36,596 nucleotides of DNA, from contig JBDTVS010000169.1 of assembly GCA_040007095.1 (NCBI GenBank), positions 1 through 36,596 on the forward strand. The letters are read 5' to 3'. The stretch is from JBDTVS01 sp040007095 (GTDB lineage Bacteria; Acidobacteriota; Vicinamibacteria; Vicinamibacterales; CAVVIG01). The notes under the pieces are model-generated. The model saw only the letters and a list, made by a program, of their open reading frames with translations. It searched no databases and was not told the DNA's origin. Every line of letters starts with the position of its first letter. Within the stretch, counting starts at the first letter, position 1. Below are positions 35,327 to 36,596 of this stretch, piece after piece. Both the position numbers and the translations under genes were made by a program.

Positions 35327-35348
35327 TTAGGGGGCACTTAGGGGGCAC
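35327..35348 (+). promoter_or_regulatory. Putative integrase arm-type repeats, right end
   Basis: TTAGGGGGCAC is repeated exactly in tandem (35327-35337, 35338-35348), directly before the integrase gene. The left-end pair at 11079-11096 shares the AGGGGGC core and the 11-bp period. Confidence 0.6.
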
Positions 35349-35474
35349 GCGGCTGAAACACCGTGAACTGGCGAGACACGATTATAGACCTGTTTAAAAT
35401 GCTGATATCGTGATACTTACTGGATAATGCGTCTCTGGCTGTGCCAGGTCGTTTCGGCTGGATTGGCTGTTGTT

Positions 35475-35523
35475 TGAATGGCATTCATGAGGTCACCGGT
35501 TCGATCCCGGTCTGGTCCACCAT
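35475..35523 (+). repeat. attR: second 49-bp tRNA-Ala 3' copy
   Basis: Exact match to 10959-11007. The 5' half of the tRNA is missing here (upstream reads TTGTT instead of the D arm), so it is not a functional tRNA. It marks the right junction of the island. From 35524 to 35763 I see no gene. Confidence 0.92.
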
Positions 35524-35763
35524 CTCTAAGTCATTGATTTTTAGCGACTAAAAATCGAACCCACACACAGATCGAACCCGCAACAAGATGTCGTGCCGGG
35601 ATACTGGTTGTGAACCGGGTTTCGAGCCCACCTTACATGTTTCTAGACAGTTCTCCGCTTCATTTGTTCGTGTGCGTCGCGATGCTCTTCCGTACGTGCC
35701 GGTGCGATTGCTCCGACAGAGGGCGGTGCGGCGTCGGATCGAGGCGCCCAGCGACTGGCAGCA

Positions 35764-36330
35764 TCACGCTTTGACAGACGCCAGGCCCGCATCCAGGATT
35801 TCCTGCGACAGCGCACGATCATCGACAGCGCGCGCCATGACCATGGTGCCCACCAACGTGGCGTACGTGCTGAGGGCCTTCCGTCTTCGTGCCGCTTTCG
35901 ATTTGCCCCGAACCATCGTCGTCAGCAGATCGACAGCGCCACGCACGTAGTCGGTCACACTGCGCCGCACGGCCGGACCCTGTCGCGACACATCCGGTCC
36001 CAGCGCGGCCAGCAGACAACCCGCACCAGGATTGTCGCGCTGTCTGCTCGTCAAGTAGGCGCCGGCGACCGCCGACAGCGGATCGTGTGGCGCACGCTCC
36101 GCGACTTTGGTAAAAAGCGCAAGCGAGCGCATCATCGCGCGGGCGGACGCTTCCGCGATCAGGTCCTCCTTCGAGGAGAAGTGTCCGTAGAAGCCCCCAT
36201 GCGTGAGGCCCGCCTCTTTCATGAGATCCGCGACGCCGATCCCCTCGAAACCCCGCTCACGGAATAGCTGGGCGGCCGTCTCAACGATCCGTTCACGGTT
36301 CTGGGCGGCCTGTTCTCTGCTCACTTTCAT
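35764..36330 (-). CDS. TetR/AcrR-family regulator
   Basis: 188 aa from ATG 36330, with GGGGAGATCAGA upstream. The N-terminal helix-turn-helix is typical: RERIVETAAQLFRERGFEGI, then VADLMKEAGLTHGGFYGHFS, then SKEDLIAEA. The ligand domain holds LTSRQRDNPGAGCLLAALGPD, which resembles the TetR_C groups linked to YcnC/AcuR-like regulators. Its ATG overlaps the stop of an upstream short frame (ATGA), implying co-translation with it. Target and ligand cannot be told from the window. It belongs to the right chromosomal flank. Confidence 0.85.
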   Translation of the reverse strand: MKVSREQAAQNRERIVETAAQLFRERGFEGIGVADLMKEAGLTHGGFYGHFSSKEDLIAEASARAMMRSLALFTKVAERAPHDPLSAVAGAYLTSRQRDNPGAGCLLAALGPDVSRQGPAVRRSVTDYVRGAVDLLTTMVRGKSKAARRRKALSTYATLVGTMVMARAVDDRALSQEILDAGLASVKA

Positions 36331-36577
36331 TCTGATCTCCCCTGATCGAACAATGCCGGATCGACTTGGCCGTGGAGACGTCGGCCAAGTTCCGCCGAAA
36401 ATCGCACGACCATGGACAGTGGCCGGTGATGCAGGCGAATGCTTTCGATGAACCGGCGGCATTCCTGGTCAACGTGGTGGAGCCGGACACCGGCATGCCG
36501 AAGGCTTCGCTCTCCCATTCCAAGTAGGTCTTCACGGCATCGCCCATCTCGTAGGTGAATCCGATCCGGTCATACAT
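36327..36577 (-). pseudogene. Partial, possibly frameshifted gene at the right edge
   Basis: Two overlapping minus-strand frames look like parts of one protein: MYDRIGFTYEMGDAVKTYLE with WESEAFG from the edge, and RFIESIRLHHRPLSMVVRFS with AELGRRLHGQVDPALFDQ ending at 36327 inside the TetR start (ATGA overlap). The switch of frame occurs around 36480-36500. Either a frameshift broke the gene or only the second frame is real. Family not recognised. Confidence 0.35.
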
Positions 36578-36596
36578 GCCGCTGGTTCCTCGAAAA

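Noticed and set aside
35475..35523. Second tRNA-Ala gene
   Set aside because: Only the 3' 49 bp are present; the D arm and the 5' acceptor strand are missing, so it is an attachment-site copy.
1..36596. CRISPR array
   Set aside because: No regularly spaced direct repeats of 24-40 bp; the repeats found are irregularly spaced and palindromic.

Overview
The window is high-GC bacterial chromosome with many GTG/TTG starts. The gene set (AddAB pair, S9-type hydrolase, small zinc-ribbon proteins, IS1634- and IS1380-type elements) suits an uncultivated soil or sediment bacterium, perhaps Acidobacteriota (Vicinamibacteria-like). That placement is inference; there is no rRNA or other strong marker here.

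Layout. (1) Positions 1-10930 are chromosomal backbone: small membrane and zinc-ribbon proteins, then a leftward operon of exported protein, addB and addA (9283 to 2114) joined by overlapping stop/start codons, then a small conserved-looking protein and an exported alpha/beta hydrolase. (2) A tRNA-Ala(GGC) gene at 10931-11006 is the integration site of a mobile island. A 49-bp copy of the tRNA 3' end recurs at 35475-35523, next to a P4-type tyrosine integrase (34058-35308). Both ends also carry G-rich 11-bp-period repeats that look like integrase arm sites. The island is therefore about 24.5 kb, from 11008 to 35523. (3) The right flank is backbone again: a TetR regulator and a broken partial gene.

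Island cargo, left to right: an IS1-like transposase relic, two small proteins, a DUF4062-HEAT protein (putative defence), an IS21 istA relic, a small tyrosine recombinase paired with a SWIM zinc-finger protein, one complete IS1634-type element, a leftward operon XRE-ImmA metalloprotease / DUF4411 PIN toxin / TIR-domain protein, a large secreted beta-propeller-DUF11 protein, an IS1380 relic, a beta/gamma-crystallin protein, a GIY-YIG-like protein, a DUF2971 protein, and an integrase-proximal block (118-aa unknown protein, HNH endonuclease, AlpA regulator, 193-aa unknown protein, integrase). It reads as a composite defence and cargo island with heavy IS decay.

The signal least explained by standard annotation is a palindrome of the form TGCAAT-(2 or 3 nt)-ATTGCA. 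It occurs six times, only inside the island, always between gene modules. Two pairs of copies sit in duplicated stretches of about 80 and 160-190 bp. Whether it is an operator, a recombination site for the small tyrosine recombinase, or a REP-like element cannot be decided from sequence alone.
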